The notes below the pieces were generated by a model. The model made no database searches. It was not told where the DNA came from and was given only the letters and a program-made list of their open reading frames with translations. Position numbers and translations under genes: made by a program. A stretch of 64,000 nt of DNA, taken from contig NZ_CP149130.1 in assembly GCF_037811135.1 (NCBI RefSeq), positions 1,298,501 through 1,362,500 on the forward strand, in the 5' to 3' direction. This document shows positions 24,778 through 33,907 of the stretch, piece by piece. Numbering within the stretch: position 1 is the stretch's first letter; every line of letters begins with the position of its first letter. This stretch comes from Aeromonas rivipollensis. Lineage in GTDB: Bacteria > Pseudomonadota > Gammaproteobacteria > Enterobacterales > Aeromonadaceae.

Positions 24778-25248
24778 TTACTGAATACCCAGCAGCTCCA
24801 CGTCGAAGATCAGCACCGAGCCAGGTGGAATTTTACCGGCAGCCCTGTCGCCATAGGCCAGGTTGGCGGGGATGTAGAAGCGGGTCTTCTCCCCTTCCAC
24901 CATCAGCTGCACCCCTTCGGTCCAGCCCTTTATCACCTGATTGAGGCCAAACTCGATGGGCTCGCCGCGGGCGACCGAGCTGTCGAATACGGTGCCGTCC
25001 AGCAGCTTGCCCTCGTAGTGCACCTTCACCTTGCTGGTGGCGGTGGGGTGAACAGTGCCGCTGCCCTGGGTCAGCACTTCGTACTGCAGGCCGGAGGCCG
25101 TGGTGGTCACCAGGGGCTTCTCCTTGTTGCTGGCGAGGAACTCGGCGCCCTTGCGCACGTTCTCTTCGGCCAGTTTCTTGTTGTTGCTGCTGGAGTAGAG
25201 GTAGTAGGCCACCCCGGCGACGAGCAAGGCGATCAGAATGAATTTCAT
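24778..25248 (-). CDS. FKBP-type peptidyl-prolyl cis-trans isomerase with N-terminal membrane anchor
   Basis: 156 residues. An uncleaved hydrophobic N-terminus (MKFILIALLVAGVAYYLYSS) should anchor it in the inner membrane facing the periplasm. A short helical region follows (about residues 25-45), then an FKBP domain with conserved elements GLQYEVLTQGSG, VKVHYEGKLLDGTVFDSS, VIKGWTEGVQLM and IPPGSVLIFDVELL, which form the aromatic binding pocket. The arrangement resembles FkpA or FklB but with a shortened dimerisation region. It assists folding by isomerising Xaa-Pro bonds. It is a separate unit between nptA and ygiD, with its own terminator. Confidence 0.88.
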   Translation of the reverse strand: MKFILIALLVAGVAYYLYSSSNNKKLAEENVRKGAEFLASNKEKPLVTTTASGLQYEVLTQGSGTVHPTATSKVKVHYEGKLLDGTVFDSSVARGEPIEFGLNQVIKGWTEGVQLMVEGEKTRFYIPANLAYGDRAAGKIPPGSVLIFDVELLGIQ

Positions 25249-25360
25249 CGGTTTTCCTATTCCCTGAAATGCAAAGAGTGCAATGAGAACGGCATCTTAT
25301 CCCAGTTGGGGAGGGAGGGCGAGTGGGACGCAGGGGGATCTGACGAGGCTGGCAGAGGAT

Positions 25361-25385
25361 CAGGGGGCCAGGATCTGGCCCCCTG
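25361..25385 (-). terminator. Hairpin downstream of nptA
   Basis: CAGGGGGCCAG / CTGGCCCCCTG, an 11-bp perfect stem with a three-base loop, 17 bases beyond the nptA stop. No U-tract on the minus strand, so termination is likely but not certain. Confidence 0.55.
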
Positions 25386-25401
25386 GTTTCAAGGTGGCAG
25401 C

Positions 25402-26556
25402 TTACTTCGCCGCCACCATCATCAGGGCGGGCAGGGCGAAGAAGAGCCCGGCCACATAGCCCAGCGCCAGCAGCTTGTTCTCGCTGCCGACCCTGGCCAG
25501 GGTCTCGGCGGCCTTGATGGGCAGCTCCCGCAGGAAAGGGACCCCGTAGATGAGCACCACGGCAAACAGGTTGAACAGCACGTGGACCAGGGCGATGGTC
25601 AGCGCCAGCTGGGCACCGGCACCGCTGATGGCGGTGGCGGCCAGCAGGGCTGTGATGGTGGTGCCTATGTTGGCCCCCAGGGTGAAGGGGTAGAGCTGAC
25701 GGGTGGTGAAGACGCCGCCGCCGGCCAGGGGGATCATCAGGCTGGTGGTGGTGGAGGAGGACTGCACCATCACCGTCATCAGGGTACCGGAGGCGATGCC
25801 GGTCAGGGGGCCACGGCCCAGGGCCTTGTGCAGCAGCTCCTTGGCGCGGCCCACCATGACCCGTTGCAGCACCTTGCCGAGGCTGGTGACGCAACCCAGG
25901 ATCAGCAGTATGCCGATGACGATGGTGGCGATGGCGGGGCCCTTGCCCGGCAGGAAGGCTACGACCGCGTCGATGAGATCCAGCGACGGCGAGATGAGGG
26001 GCTTCATGAAGTCCATCCCCTTCATCGACATGTCGGCGGAGCCCATCAGCAGGACTGAGATCCACTCGGCGCTTTGCTGCAGCAGGCCGAACATCAGCTC
26101 AAGGGGCAGGAAGATGAAGACCGCCAGCAGGTTGAAGAAGTCGTGTACTGTGGCGGCGGCGAAGGCGCGGCGAAACTCGCCTCTGTCCCGGATGTGGCCG
26201 AGGGAAACGATGGTGTTGGTGATGGTGGTGCCGAGGTTGGCCCCCATCACCATGGGGATGGCCATCTCCATGGGCAGGCCACCGGCCACCAGGCCGACGA
26301 TCACCGAGGTGACAGTGCTGGAGGATTGCACCAGGGCGGTGGCCAGGATGCCGAGCAGCAGGGCGACGAAGGGGTTGTTGGCGAAAGCGAAGATCTGGGC
26401 CGCGCCCTCGGCGCCGCCGGAGAAGCCCTTGAAGCCGTGGGAGACGGCGCCAACGGCGACCAGGATCAGGTAGATCAGCGTGATCACCGCGAGCCAGTTG
26501 AACAGGGGGCCGGGACGGCGGGTCTGCTGGGGTGCGGAAGATGCGGTGCTGTGCAT
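25402..26556 (-). CDS. nptA: Sodium-dependent phosphate cotransporter (Na/Pi family, NptA-like)
   Basis: 384 residues and about eight to ten membrane helices. The two inverted Na/Pi cotransporter repeats are marked by the family motif QSSST: LVQSSSTVTSV near residue 82 and MVQSSSTTTSLM near 267. Each is followed by a G-A-N-[LI]-G-T-T-I motif. This corresponds to the type II Na/Pi transporters typified by Vibrio cholerae NptA, which import phosphate with sodium at the inner membrane. The short cytoplasmic N-terminus is unremarkable. A near-consensus Pho box sits exactly ten bases upstream of a -10 element, so induction by PhoB on phosphate starvation is expected. Single-gene unit. Confidence 0.9.
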   Translation of the reverse strand: MHSTASSAPQQTRRPGPLFNWLAVITLIYLILVAVGAVSHGFKGFSGGAEGAAQIFAFANNPFVALLLGILATALVQSSSTVTSVIVGLVAGGLPMEMAIPMVMGANLGTTITNTIVSLGHIRDRGEFRRAFAAATVHDFFNLLAVFIFLPLELMFGLLQQSAEWISVLLMGSADMSMKGMDFMKPLISPSLDLIDAVVAFLPGKGPAIATIVIGILLILGCVTSLGKVLQRVMVGRAKELLHKALGRGPLTGIASGTLMTVMVQSSSTTTSLMIPLAGGGVFTTRQLYPFTLGANIGTTITALLAATAISGAGAQLALTIALVHVLFNLFAVVLIYGVPFLRELPIKAAETLARVGSENKLLALGYVAGLFFALPALMMVAAK

Positions 26557-26597
26557 ATGGCCTCTTGGGGTCGTTCTGCGTTGAAATGGACGGGCGC

Positions 26598-26631
26598 ATT
26601 ACAGCAGCGCTCCATGACAGAAATATGACAA
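26598..26631 (-). promoter_or_regulatory. Pho box and -10 element of nptA
   Basis: On the minus strand, TTGTCATATTTCTGTCAT (26614-26631) matches the E. coli Pho box CTGTCATAWAWCTGTCAY at 16 of 18 positions, with TGTCA half-sites 11 bases apart. After exactly ten bases comes TGTAAT (26598-26603), the position a -10 occupies at PhoB-dependent promoters. Further TGTCA-like half-sites lie just upstream, suggesting a second box. Confidence 0.75.
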
Positions 26632-26803
26632 AGTGACACTTTTATGATGTTTTGGTGACAGGGCGGCAGGGGGCGTCGCAGACAAAAAGTGTCGGAGCAA
26701 ACGGCGATATGGCGCCATCCGGCACAGAGTCGGCCCCCGCCCTTGCACCGAGATCCCAGGGTTATATGCTGTCAGGCTTTCCTGTCTTCAAACTGAGGAA
26801 GTG

Positions 26804-27199
26804 ATGATGCGTGCATGGGTTTTGTGTCTCTCTCTGGGTCTGCTGTCTGCCGGTGCGCAGGCCAGCGTGTTCAAGTCCGAGTGCAACCTCGACAAGGCGG
26901 CCAGAAACGAGGCGATGAATGCGACCCTGGGGGTCAAGGGCAACTGCGATGCGGACAAGCTGGTGCGTCAGCAGAAGGAGAAGGCCAAGGCCGAGGTGAA
27001 GAACACCACCACGGGCGTGCTGGACAAGAAGACGGCGGGCCTGAAAGAGGCAAAGCAGAACACCGGTGCGGCCCTGGACAAGCAGACCGCCGAGCTGAAA
27101 CAGACTCAGGACAAGGTCAACCAGACCCGCAAGGATGTCAAAGCCGTGGCCAAGGATCCGGTCAAGGCGGCCGCCACCGCGGTGATCAACCAGGGGTGA
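26804..27199 (+). CDS. Small exported Lys/Ala-rich helical protein
   Basis: About 131 residues that I do not recognise. A Sec signal (MRAWVLCLSLGLLSAGAQA) is followed by a short segment with two cysteines (SECNLDKAARNEAM and GNCDADKL), which may form a disulfide. A long charged helix or coiled coil follows, with KAEVKNTTTGVLDKKTAG, LKEAKQNTGAALDKQTAEL and KQTQDKVNQTRKDVKAVAKD as degenerate repeats. Likely periplasmic. GAGGA precedes three consecutive in-frame start codons (GTG 26801, ATG 26804, ATG 26807), so the exact start is uncertain. A plausible promoter is TTGCAC (26743) and TATGCT (26765). Function unknown. Confidence 0.7.
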   Translation: MMRAWVLCLSLGLLSAGAQASVFKSECNLDKAARNEAMNATLGVKGNCDADKLVRQQKEKAKAEVKNTTTGVLDKKTAGLKEAKQNTGAALDKQTAELKQTQDKVNQTRKDVKAVAKDPVKAAATAVINQG

Positions 27200-27229
27200 G
27201 GGATAGTCCGGCACAGGTCTGCATGCAAG

Positions 27230-27252
27230 AAGGGGAGCCATGGGCTCCCCTT
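27230..27252. terminator. Hairpin terminator between convergent genes
   Basis: AAGGGGAGCC / GGCTCCCCTT with loop ATG, between the small exported protein gene and the PuuP-like permease gene. It is symmetrical and can act in both directions. Confidence 0.7.
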
Positions 27253-27277
27253 CTGTTTGGCTGTCGTCCGGCCGGGC

Positions 27278-28627
27278 TTACTGGCCGTCGGCCGTTTCCT
27301 CGTACTGACGGAAGGGGATGCGGAACACCGCCAGGCGCAGGAAGAGGTAGGTGACCCCGATCCCCGCCCAGATGAGGCCAAGCTCCAGGGAGCTCTGCTC
27401 CAGGTTGATCCAGAGCGCGCCTATGGTGGCGGCCCCCAGCAGCGGCAGCACCAGGAACAGCAGGTGCTCCTTCAGGCTCTTGTTGCGCTGCTCGCGCACC
27501 CAGAACTGGCCGATGACCGACAGGTTGACGAAGGTGAAGGCCACCAGGGCGCCGAAGTTCACCAGCGCCAGCGCCATGTCCAGATCGAAGGACACCGCGG
27601 AGAGGGCCAGGGCCCCCACCAGCAGCACGTTGATGGCCGGGGTGCGCCAGGTGGGGTGGATGTAGCCGAACACCCGCTCCGGGATCATGCGATCGCGCCC
27701 CATCACGTAGAGGATGCGCGAGACGCCGGCGTGGGCCGCCATGCCGGAGGCGAGCACGGCCGCCGTGGTGCACACCAGCACCACGCTCTGGAACAGGGTG
27801 CCGCCGACGTAGAGGGCGATCTCAGGCAGCACGGCATCCGGCTCCTTGAAGCGGGCCAGGTCCGGGAAGAAGAGCTGCAGGCTGTAGGAGACGGTGACGA
27901 AGATGATGCCGCCGATGAGCGCGGTCAGCACTATGGCACGGGGGATCACCTTGCCGGCGTTCGGGGTCTCTTCCGACAGGGAGCTCAGGCCGTCGAAGCC
28001 GAGGAAGGAGAAGCAGAGAATGGTGGCGCCGGTGAACAGCGGCAGCATGCCGGCGGACTCAACGTGGAAGGGGCGGCTGCTCAGCAGGGTGCCGGTTCCT
28101 TCGCCGTGCAGCAGTCCCCAGGCGATGAGGCCGAGGAAGGTGAGGATGATGGCAACCTGGATAAAGACGATGAAGCCATTGAGGTTGGCCACCAGCTTGA
28201 TGCCGCGCAGGTTCAGGAAGGTCATCACCGTCACCAGGCCGAAGATGAAGATCCAGGGATCGACGTTCGGGAACATGGCGGTCAGATAGATCTTGGCCAG
28301 CAGTATGTTGATCATCGGCATGAACATGTAGTCGAGCAGGGAAGACCAGCCCACCATGAAGCCCACATAGGGGTGGAACACCTTCTGGGCATAGGTGTAG
28401 GCGGAGCCTGCGGACGGGAAGCGACGCACCAGGTGGCCGTAGCTGAAGGCGGTCAGCAGGATGCCGCCCAATGCCAGCAGGTAGGCGGTGGCGACCCGGC
28501 CCTCGGTGATGTCACCGACGATGGCGAAGGTGTCGAACACGGCCATGGGGGTCAGATAGGCCAGGCCCATCACCACCACCTGCCACATGCTGAGGGTTTT
28601 TTTCAGACGAACGGGTTGCTGGCTCAC
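27278..28627 (-). CDS. APC-family amine/amino acid permease, PuuP-like (copy 1)
   Basis: 449 residues and about twelve membrane helices. It resembles the putrescine importer PuuP of the APC superfamily: [20 protein letters not shown] at the N-terminus, [20 protein letters not shown] in helix 3, and [20 protein letters not shown] in helix 6. The start is a GTG at 28627 with AAGGAGG at normal spacing. A proton-coupled importer in the inner membrane; substrate by context is putrescine or another amine or amino acid. It is a close paralogue of the next permease upstream, from which it is separated by a terminator and a ~400-base regulatory region. It therefore has its own promoter. Confidence 0.82.
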   Translation of the reverse strand: MSQQPVRLKKTLSMWQVVVMGLAYLTPMAVFDTFAIVGDITEGRVATAYLLALGGILLTAFSYGHLVRRFPSAGSAYTYAQKVFHPYVGFMVGWSSLLDYMFMPMINILLAKIYLTAMFPNVDPWIFIFGLVTVMTFLNLRGIKLVANLNGFIVFIQVAIILTFLGLIAWGLLHGEGTGTLLSSRPFHVESAGMLPLFTGATILCFSFLGFDGLSSLSEETPNAGKVIPRAIVLTALIGGIIFVTVSYSLQLFFPDLARFKEPDAVLPEIALYVGGTLFQSVVLVCTTAAVLASGMAAHAGVSRILYVMGRDRMIPERVFGYIHPTWRTPAINVLLVGALALSAVSFDLDMALALVNFGALVAFTFVNLSVIGQFWVREQRNKSLKEHLLFLVLPLLGAATIGALWINLEQSSLELGLIWAGIGVTYLFLRLAVFRIPFRQYEETADGQ

Positions 28628-28887
28628 TCAGGCTCCCTCCTTGCACGGCAGGCAGGAGGTGGAATGGCGTGAGGCCATGGGACTGGTTTCTCGCATCCGC
28701 AGCGGATCGGTATGCAAACCACAGACGTTGGTCGCGCGGCGACCAAAGCAGGTTCCGGTGACAACCGGAGACAAAGCCAATAAGAGCCCCATGTTTTTCC
28801 TCATTGCGGCATTAGGTTCATCTGAACCTAGATATCATTTCCGGAATGGTTCCGGCCTCGAAGTAGACACTTGTTTTCAAAATGAAA
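28628..28887 (-). promoter_or_regulatory. Promoter region of PuuP-like copy 1, with palindrome
   Basis: No gene. A perfect palindrome, TAGGTTCA-TC-TGAACCTA, lies at 28813-28830, about 185 bases before the permease start, in AT-rich DNA. It could be an operator for a regulator of this permease. I did not find a second copy near gabD, puuR or the other permease, so PuuR cannot be claimed as the binder. The rest of the interval holds no recognisable element. Confidence 0.4.
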
Positions 28888-28918
28888 AATAACCGATGTG
28901 AGGATCACATCGGTTATT
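28888..28918 (-). terminator. Intrinsic terminator of PuuP-like copy 2
   Basis: Perfect 14-bp stem (AATAACCGATGTGA / TCACATCGGTTATT) with a three-base loop and a U-rich leftward tail (TTTTTCATTTT), about 105 bases past the stop of the second permease. The embedded TGTGA...TCACA looks like a CRP site, but the spacing is three bases, not six. Confidence 0.85.
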
Positions 28919-29023
28919 CAAATCGGCGCGCATTTTGCCCCAGATGGGGGGGGATGACAAGCCAGGATCGGCATTCCCGGCAAGAGAATGCACAAGGACA
29001 GGGTTTACATCAAAAAACCGCGC

Positions 29024-30403
29024 CTATTCCGGGGTCGACGACAGGGGGGCCAGCCCGCTGCTGGCAAGGCTTGCCGCCTGCTGGCTCGGTAGCGAGACCC
29101 GCCAGACGGTGGTGCGCAAAAACAGGTAAATCCCGCCGATGGCGGCCCAGATCAGCCCCAGCACCAGGGAGGTCTGCTCCAGGTTGAGCCAGAGTATGGC
29201 CACAGTCCCTGCCCCGAGCAGGGGCAGCACCAGGTATTGCAGGCGATCCTGCCAGGTTTTGTTGCGCCCCTGACGCAGGTAGTAGCAGGAGATCACCGAC
29301 AGATTGACCACGGTGAAGGCCACCAGGGCGCCAAAGTTGATCAGCGCCAGGGCGATCTCCAGATCGAAGCTGACGGCCGACAAGGCCAGCAGGCCCACCA
29401 GCAGTATGTTGAACACCGGGGTGCGCCACTTGGGATGGATGTAGCCGAAGGTGCGCTGGGGCAGCACCTTGTCCCGTCCCATCACGTAGAGGATGCGGGA
29501 GACCCCGGCGTGGGAGGAGAGCCCCGAGGCCAGCACCGCCACGCAGGCACAGACCAGCACCACGCTCTGGAACAGCTTGCCGCCGACGTAGAGGGCGATC
29601 TCCGGCAGCACGGCGTCCGGCGCCTTGAAGCGGGAGGCATCCGGGAAGTAGAGCTGCAGGGCATAGGCCACCACCACGAAGATGAGGCCGCCAAGCAGGG
29701 CGGTCAGGATGATGGCCCTGGGGATCACCTTGCCGGCCTCCGGGGTCTCCTCGGAGAGGGCGCTCAGGCTGTCGAAGCCGAGGAAGGAGAAGCAGAGGAT
29801 GGTGGCCCCGGTCAGCAGCGGCAAGATCTCTGTGCTGCTGCTGTAGATGGGCTGCAGGCTGAGGGTGCCGAACCCTTCCCCCTGATAGACCCCATGAGCG
29901 AGCAGGCCGAGGAAGACCAGCATGATGGCCACCTGGATGAAGATGATGAGGCCGTTGAGGTTAGCCACCAGATCGATGCCGCGCAGGTTGATGGCGGTCA
30001 TCAGCACCGTCATGCCGAGGATGAAGATCCAGGGCTCGACGCCGGGGAAGAGGGCGCTCAGATAGATCTTGGCCAGCAGCATGTTGATCATCGGCAGGAA
30101 GATGTAGTCGAGCAGGGAGGACCAGCCCACCATGAAGCCCACCACGGGGGAGAACTCCCGCTGGGCATAGGTGTAGGCCGAGCCCGCGATCGGGTAGTGA
30201 CGCACCATCTTGCTGTAGCTGGAGGCGGTGAAGAGCACCCCGACCAGGGCCAGCAGGTAGGCGGTGGTGACATGACCCTGGGTGATGTCGGTGACGATGC
30301 CGAAGGTATCGAACACCACCATGGGGGTCATGTAGGCCAGGCCCATCACGACCACTTGCCACAGGGTCAGGGTTTGTTTCAGTCGCGCAGGGCGTGGGGC
30401 CAT
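29024..30403 (-). CDS. APC-family amine/amino acid permease, PuuP-like (copy 2)
   Basis: 459 residues and about twelve membrane helices, aligning without large gaps to the neighbouring permease and identical at most positions ([60 protein letters not shown]). The ATG at 30403 ([12 protein letters not shown]) has AGGAG eight bases upstream; the frame extends to 30490, but that part reads like leader DNA. Putrescine import is the most likely role from family and context, since gabT, gabD, puuR and puuB are adjacent. The C-terminal tail differs from copy 1 ([20 protein letters not shown]). The pair is a tandem duplication that has diverged. Confidence 0.83.
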   Translation of the reverse strand: MAPRPARLKQTLTLWQVVVMGLAYMTPMVVFDTFGIVTDITQGHVTTAYLLALVGVLFTASSYSKMVRHYPIAGSAYTYAQREFSPVVGFMVGWSSLLDYIFLPMINMLLAKIYLSALFPGVEPWIFILGMTVLMTAINLRGIDLVANLNGLIIFIQVAIMLVFLGLLAHGVYQGEGFGTLSLQPIYSSSTEILPLLTGATILCFSFLGFDSLSALSEETPEAGKVIPRAIILTALLGGLIFVVVAYALQLYFPDASRFKAPDAVLPEIALYVGGKLFQSVVLVCACVAVLASGLSSHAGVSRILYVMGRDKVLPQRTFGYIHPKWRTPVFNILLVGLLALSAVSFDLEIALALINFGALVAFTVVNLSVISCYYLRQGRNKTWQDRLQYLVLPLLGAGTVAILWLNLEQTSLVLGLIWAAIGGIYLFLRTTVWRVSLPSQQAASLASSGLAPLSSTPE

Positions 30404-30535
30404 GGGGCCGTCTCCTAAGAATGCAGTGGTGAAGGGCCTGCCTGCCGAGCAGGGCCCCATGACAGGGTGACTGGTCACTGAGGGAGCCAAGTGCTCCTGC
30501 CATCATTTTTTGGGGGCGAGATGATACCGTATAAG

Positions 30536-30560
30536 CAGGCCATCCGCGATGGACGGCCTG
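30536..30560 (-). terminator. Hairpin downstream of gabT
   Basis: CAGGCCATCC / GGACGGCCTG, a 10-bp stem with one A-C mismatch and loop GCGAT, 45 bases past the gabT stop. No strong U-tract, so confidence is modest. Confidence 0.4.
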
Positions 30561-30604
30561 TCGTTATCTGACGATATTGTTCGTGCCAGCGAGAAACGTG
30601 GGCA

Positions 30605-31903
30605 CTAGCCCTGACTGGCGGCGGCCAGCGCCTGCTCCAGCAGGTCGAGTCCCTCGTCGATCAGCGCCGGGGAGGCGGTGAGGGGGGCGAGGAAGCGGAT
30701 GACGTTGGCACGCACGCCGCAGGCCAGCAGCACCAGGCCCCGTTTGCCTGCCTCTGCCACCAGCCGTTTGGTGAGATCCGGGTCCGGTTTGATGGCATCG
30801 CGCCCCTTGACCAGCTCCATGGCCACCATGGCGCCGGGGCCGCGGATGTTGCCTATGCTGTCAAATCGCTCCGCCAGCTGGTGCAGGCGCGCCTTGATCT
30901 GCTCCCCCTGCACCAGGGCCTGCTGGTTCAGGCGCTCCTCCTCGATGACCTCCAGCACCGCCAGGGCGGCGGCGCAGGCGATGGGGGAGCCCGCATAGGT
31001 ACCCCCCAGGCCACCTGGCTTGGCGGCGTTCATCACCTCGCTCTTGCCCACCACGGCGGAGAGCGGGAAGCCGCCGGCCAGGCTCTTGGCGAGGGTCATG
31101 ATGTCCGGCTCGACGCCGCTGTATTCGGTGGCGAAGGTCTTGCCGGTGCGACAGAAACCTGTCTGGATCTCGTCGCAGATGAGCAGTATGCCGTGCTGAT
31201 CGCAGATCTTGCGCAGCGCTTGCAGGAAGCTCGGGGAGGCGACATAGAAGCCACCCTCACCCTGCACCGGCTCTATGATGATGGCGGCCACCCGGGCCGG
31301 TTCGATGTCGGCGCTGAAGCAGAGATCCAGCGCCGCAAGGGCATCGGCCTCGCTCACCCCCAGGTAGTCGGCCGGGAAGGGGAGGTGATAGACCTCCCCC
31401 GGGAAGGGGCCGAAGCCGGTCTTGTAGGGCACCACCTTGCCGGTGAGCGCCATACCCATCATGGTGCGGCCGTGGAAGCCGCCCTTGAAGGCGATGGTGC
31501 CGCTGCGGCCGGTGTGGGCGCGGGCTATCTTGATGGCGTTCTCCACCGCCTCGGCACCGGTGGAGAGGAAGAGGGTACGCTTGGGGGTCGGGCCCGGCAC
31601 CAGGGCGTTGAGCTTCTCGGCAAGCTTGATATAGCCCGGGTAGGGGGTGACCTGGAAGCAGGTGTGGCTGAACTTCTCGAGCTGCTCGCGCACGGCGGCG
31701 ACCACCTTGGGGTGGTTGTGGCCGGTGTTGAGCACGGCGATGCCGGAGGCAAAATCGATGTAACGGTTGCCCTCCACGTCCCACAGCTCGGCGTTTTGCG
31801 CCCGGTCGATGAAGACCGGCAGCAGGGTGCCGACGCCCTGTACCACGGCCGCTTCGCGGCGCGCTTGCCACGCCTGGTTTGAATGCTGTTCTGACTGACT
31901 CAT
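30605..31903 (-). CDS. gabT: 4-aminobutyrate aminotransferase (GabT/PuuE)
   Basis: 432 residues, a class III PLP aminotransferase. It carries the cofactor-binding glycine loop FLSTGAEAVENAIKIARAHT, FKGGFHGRTMMGMALTGKV, the Asp motif LLICDEIQTGFCRTG and the PLP lysine in TLAKSLAGGFPLSAVVG near residue 270. It converts GABA and 2-oxoglutarate to succinate semialdehyde and glutamate. GGAGG four bases before the ATG at 31903 fixes the start; the frame to 31945 adds a leader with no ribosome site. GabT and PuuE cannot be separated by eye; the puu neighbours fit a putrescine-derived GABA flux. The upstream gabD is on the same strand 231 bases away, so they may form one transcript. Confidence 0.93.
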   Translation of the reverse strand: MSQSEQHSNQAWQARREAAVVQGVGTLLPVFIDRAQNAELWDVEGNRYIDFASGIAVLNTGHNHPKVVAAVREQLEKFSHTCFQVTPYPGYIKLAEKLNALVPGPTPKRTLFLSTGAEAVENAIKIARAHTGRSGTIAFKGGFHGRTMMGMALTGKVVPYKTGFGPFPGEVYHLPFPADYLGVSEADALAALDLCFSADIEPARVAAIIIEPVQGEGGFYVASPSFLQALRKICDQHGILLICDEIQTGFCRTGKTFATEYSGVEPDIMTLAKSLAGGFPLSAVVGKSEVMNAAKPGGLGGTYAGSPIACAAALAVLEVIEEERLNQQALVQGEQIKARLHQLAERFDSIGNIRGPGAMVAMELVKGRDAIKPDPDLTKRLVAEAGKRGLVLLACGVRANVIRFLAPLTASPALIDEGLDLLEQALAAASQG

Positions 31904-32092
31904 CTTTCCTCCCTGAGGGGCATGGCCCCTGATATTCCTGTGCAATCTGCTCGTCGATTGAACCGCGCACTGCCATCTGGCAGGGCGGCATGTCTGGTGC
32001 GGGGCGCGGGTGGCGTACCGCAGGGCGCCGTCGAGGCTCTCGTGAGGCCGAGCTGGCGCCCATGTCTATCTATAAAAACGATGGACGGGTGT

Positions 32093-32121
32093 CAGAGGCA
32101 TCTTTTTCAGCGATGCCTCTG
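32093..32121 (-). other. Hairpin in the gabD-gabT gap
   Basis: CAGAGGCATC / GATGCCTCTG, a perfect 10-bp stem with a nine-base loop, immediately behind the gabD stop. There is no U-tract on the minus strand, so it is more likely an mRNA-stabilising or partially terminating structure than a full terminator. Confidence 0.5.
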
Positions 32122-32134
32122 CGGGGCATGGGCA

Positions 32135-33598
32135 TCAACGGATGCCGCCAAAGCAGAGGTATTTGGTCTCGAGGTACTCCTCCAGCCCCTCTGCCGCCCC
32201 TTCCCGACCCAGTCCCGACTCCTTGATGCCGCCAAAGGGGGCCAGCTCGGTCGAGATGATCCCCTCGTTGATGCCCACCATGCCGTATTCCAGCTGCTCG
32301 GCCACCCGCCACACCCGGGCAACGTCCCGGCCATAGAAGTAGGCGGCCAGGCCATAAGGGGTGTCGTTGGCGATGGCGATGGCCTCGGCCTCGGTCTCGA
32401 AGCGCACCAGGGGGGCGACGGGGCCGAAGATCTCTTCCTGCAGTATGGGGTTGTCCCGGGTCACGCCGGTCAGGATGGTGGGGTGGTAGAAGAGCGGGCC
32501 GGCGGGGTGGGCTTGCCCCCCCACCAGCACACTGGCCCCGGCGGCCTCGGCCTGGCTGACCAGGGAGGCGACCTTGTCGGCGGCGGCGGCATTGATGAGG
32601 GGGCCGATCTGGGTGCCTTCACCCATGCCATCCCCCACCTTGAAGGCGCGCACCGCGGCGGCCAGCTTCTCGGCGAAGGCGTCATGGACGCTGGCCTGCA
32701 CCAGGATGCGGTTGGCACAGACGCAGGTCTGGCCGGCGTTGCGGTATTTGGAGGCGAGTGCCCCGGCCACGGCGGCGTCGAGGTCGGCATCGTCAAACAC
32801 GATGAAGGGGGCGTTGCCACCCAGCTCCAGGGAGAGCCGCTTCATGGTATCGGCGCACTGGCGCATCAGCAGCTTGCCGATGCGGGTGGAGCCGGTGAAG
32901 GAGAGCTTGCGCACCTTGGGGTTGCGGCACAGCTCGTCGCCCACGACCGAGGCCTGATGGGAGGTGACTATGTTGATGACCCCGGCGGGAATGCCCGCCT
33001 GCTCGGCCAGGGCTGCCAGCGCCAGCGCGCACAGCGGTGTCTCGGCGGCGGGCTTGATGACGATGGTGCAACCGGCGGCCAGTGCAGGGCCGGCCTTGCG
33101 GGTGATCATGGCGATGGGGAAGTTCCAGGGGGTGATGGCGGCCACCACGCCCACCGGCTGCTTGATGGTGGCCAGGCGCCGGTCGCCGGAGAAACCGGGA
33201 ATGGTGCGGCCATAGGCGCGTTTGCCCTCTTCCGCGAACCACTGGATGAAGCTGGCACCGTAGGCCACCTCGCCCTTGGCCTCGGCGAGCGGTTTGCCCT
33301 GCTCGCAGGTCATGATGCGGGCCAGTTCATCCTGGTTGGCCATGATCAGTTCGAACCAGGTGTGGAGCCGGCTGCCGCGCTCCTTGGCGGTGAGGGCGGC
33401 CCAGGCGGGCTGGGCATTGTGAGCCGCCGCTATGGCGAGCCGGGTGTCCGCCTCGCCCATGTCGGGTACCTGGGTGATGAGCTGGCCGGTCGCCGGGTTC
33501 AGGACCTCGAATCGTTGTCCGCCATGGGCCTCGCACCAGCGGCCATCTATATAGGCAAGGGACTTGATCAGGGAGAGTGCGGGTTGTGATGCTGACAT
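32135..33598 (-). CDS. gabD: NAD(P)+-dependent succinate-semialdehyde dehydrogenase
   Basis: 487 residues, aldehyde dehydrogenase superfamily. The closest match from memory is E. coli GabD: EQGKPLAEAKGEVAYGASFI, PWNFPIAMITRKAGPALAAG, the nucleotide loop FTGSTRIGK, the catalytic Glu in LELGGNAPFIVF (~257) and the catalytic Cys in NAGQTCVCANR (~291). It oxidises succinate semialdehyde from GabT to succinate, which enters the TCA cycle. It could also accept gamma-glutamyl-aminobutyraldehyde (the PuuC step), but the sequence resembles GabD, not PuuC. The ATG at 33598 is chosen by alignment; its ribosome site is weak. Divergent from puuR across a 309-base regulatory region. Confidence 0.92.
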   Translation of the reverse strand: MSASQPALSLIKSLAYIDGRWCEAHGGQRFEVLNPATGQLITQVPDMGEADTRLAIAAAHNAQPAWAALTAKERGSRLHTWFELIMANQDELARIMTCEQGKPLAEAKGEVAYGASFIQWFAEEGKRAYGRTIPGFSGDRRLATIKQPVGVVAAITPWNFPIAMITRKAGPALAAGCTIVIKPAAETPLCALALAALAEQAGIPAGVINIVTSHQASVVGDELCRNPKVRKLSFTGSTRIGKLLMRQCADTMKRLSLELGGNAPFIVFDDADLDAAVAGALASKYRNAGQTCVCANRILVQASVHDAFAEKLAAAVRAFKVGDGMGEGTQIGPLINAAAADKVASLVSQAEAAGASVLVGGQAHPAGPLFYHPTILTGVTRDNPILQEEIFGPVAPLVRFETEAEAIAIANDTPYGLAAYFYGRDVARVWRVAEQLEYGMVGINEGIISTELAPFGGIKESGLGREGAAEGLEEYLETKYLCFGGIR

Positions 33599-33907
33599 AG
33601 ATAGGAAGCCTCGATTGTGGGTCTGGGTGGCCAACTCATCCCGTGGTGCCACCGTATAGAATAATAAGCACCTAACGACCATAAAGTGAGCCGAAATGTT
33701 TTTCAAGTGTTAAATATATTTGAGTGAATGGTGCGGTGCATGCTAGAAATGGGGCTCTCAGGACGATTCTAGCGTTTCTCATCCGGTGAGGTGTGCAAAA
33801 TAATGAACATACTTGGCTGTGCAGGATAGCGAACAGGGTGCCGGGATTGACGCATTATTTTAACCAGTCGCCACAAGGTATTCGAATGGCCATACAAGGA
33901 GGTGGGG
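33599..33907. promoter_or_regulatory. gabD/puuR divergent regulatory region
   Basis: 309 AT-rich bases with no gene. AAAATAATGAACA at 33797-33809 resembles the E. coli PuuR box AAAATATAATGAACA but lacks two internal bases, so it is a candidate PuuR operator only. An ideal ribosome site, AAGGAGG (33896-33902), precedes puuR. The position between a divergent catabolic gene and its regulator gene is where autoregulation is expected. Confidence 0.45.

Noticed and set aside
28888..28918. TGTGA...TCACA palindrome as a CRP site
   Set aside because: Only three bases separate the half-sites instead of six, and the whole 14-bp stem with U-tail fits a terminator behind the permease gene.
24664..33589. 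Several long plus-strand frames (24664-26058, 27257-28672, 29237-30418, 30881-31882, 31922-33589)
   Set aside because: Reverse complements of the FKBP, nptA, permease, gabT and gabD genes. His/Gln/Gly-rich composition, no motifs.
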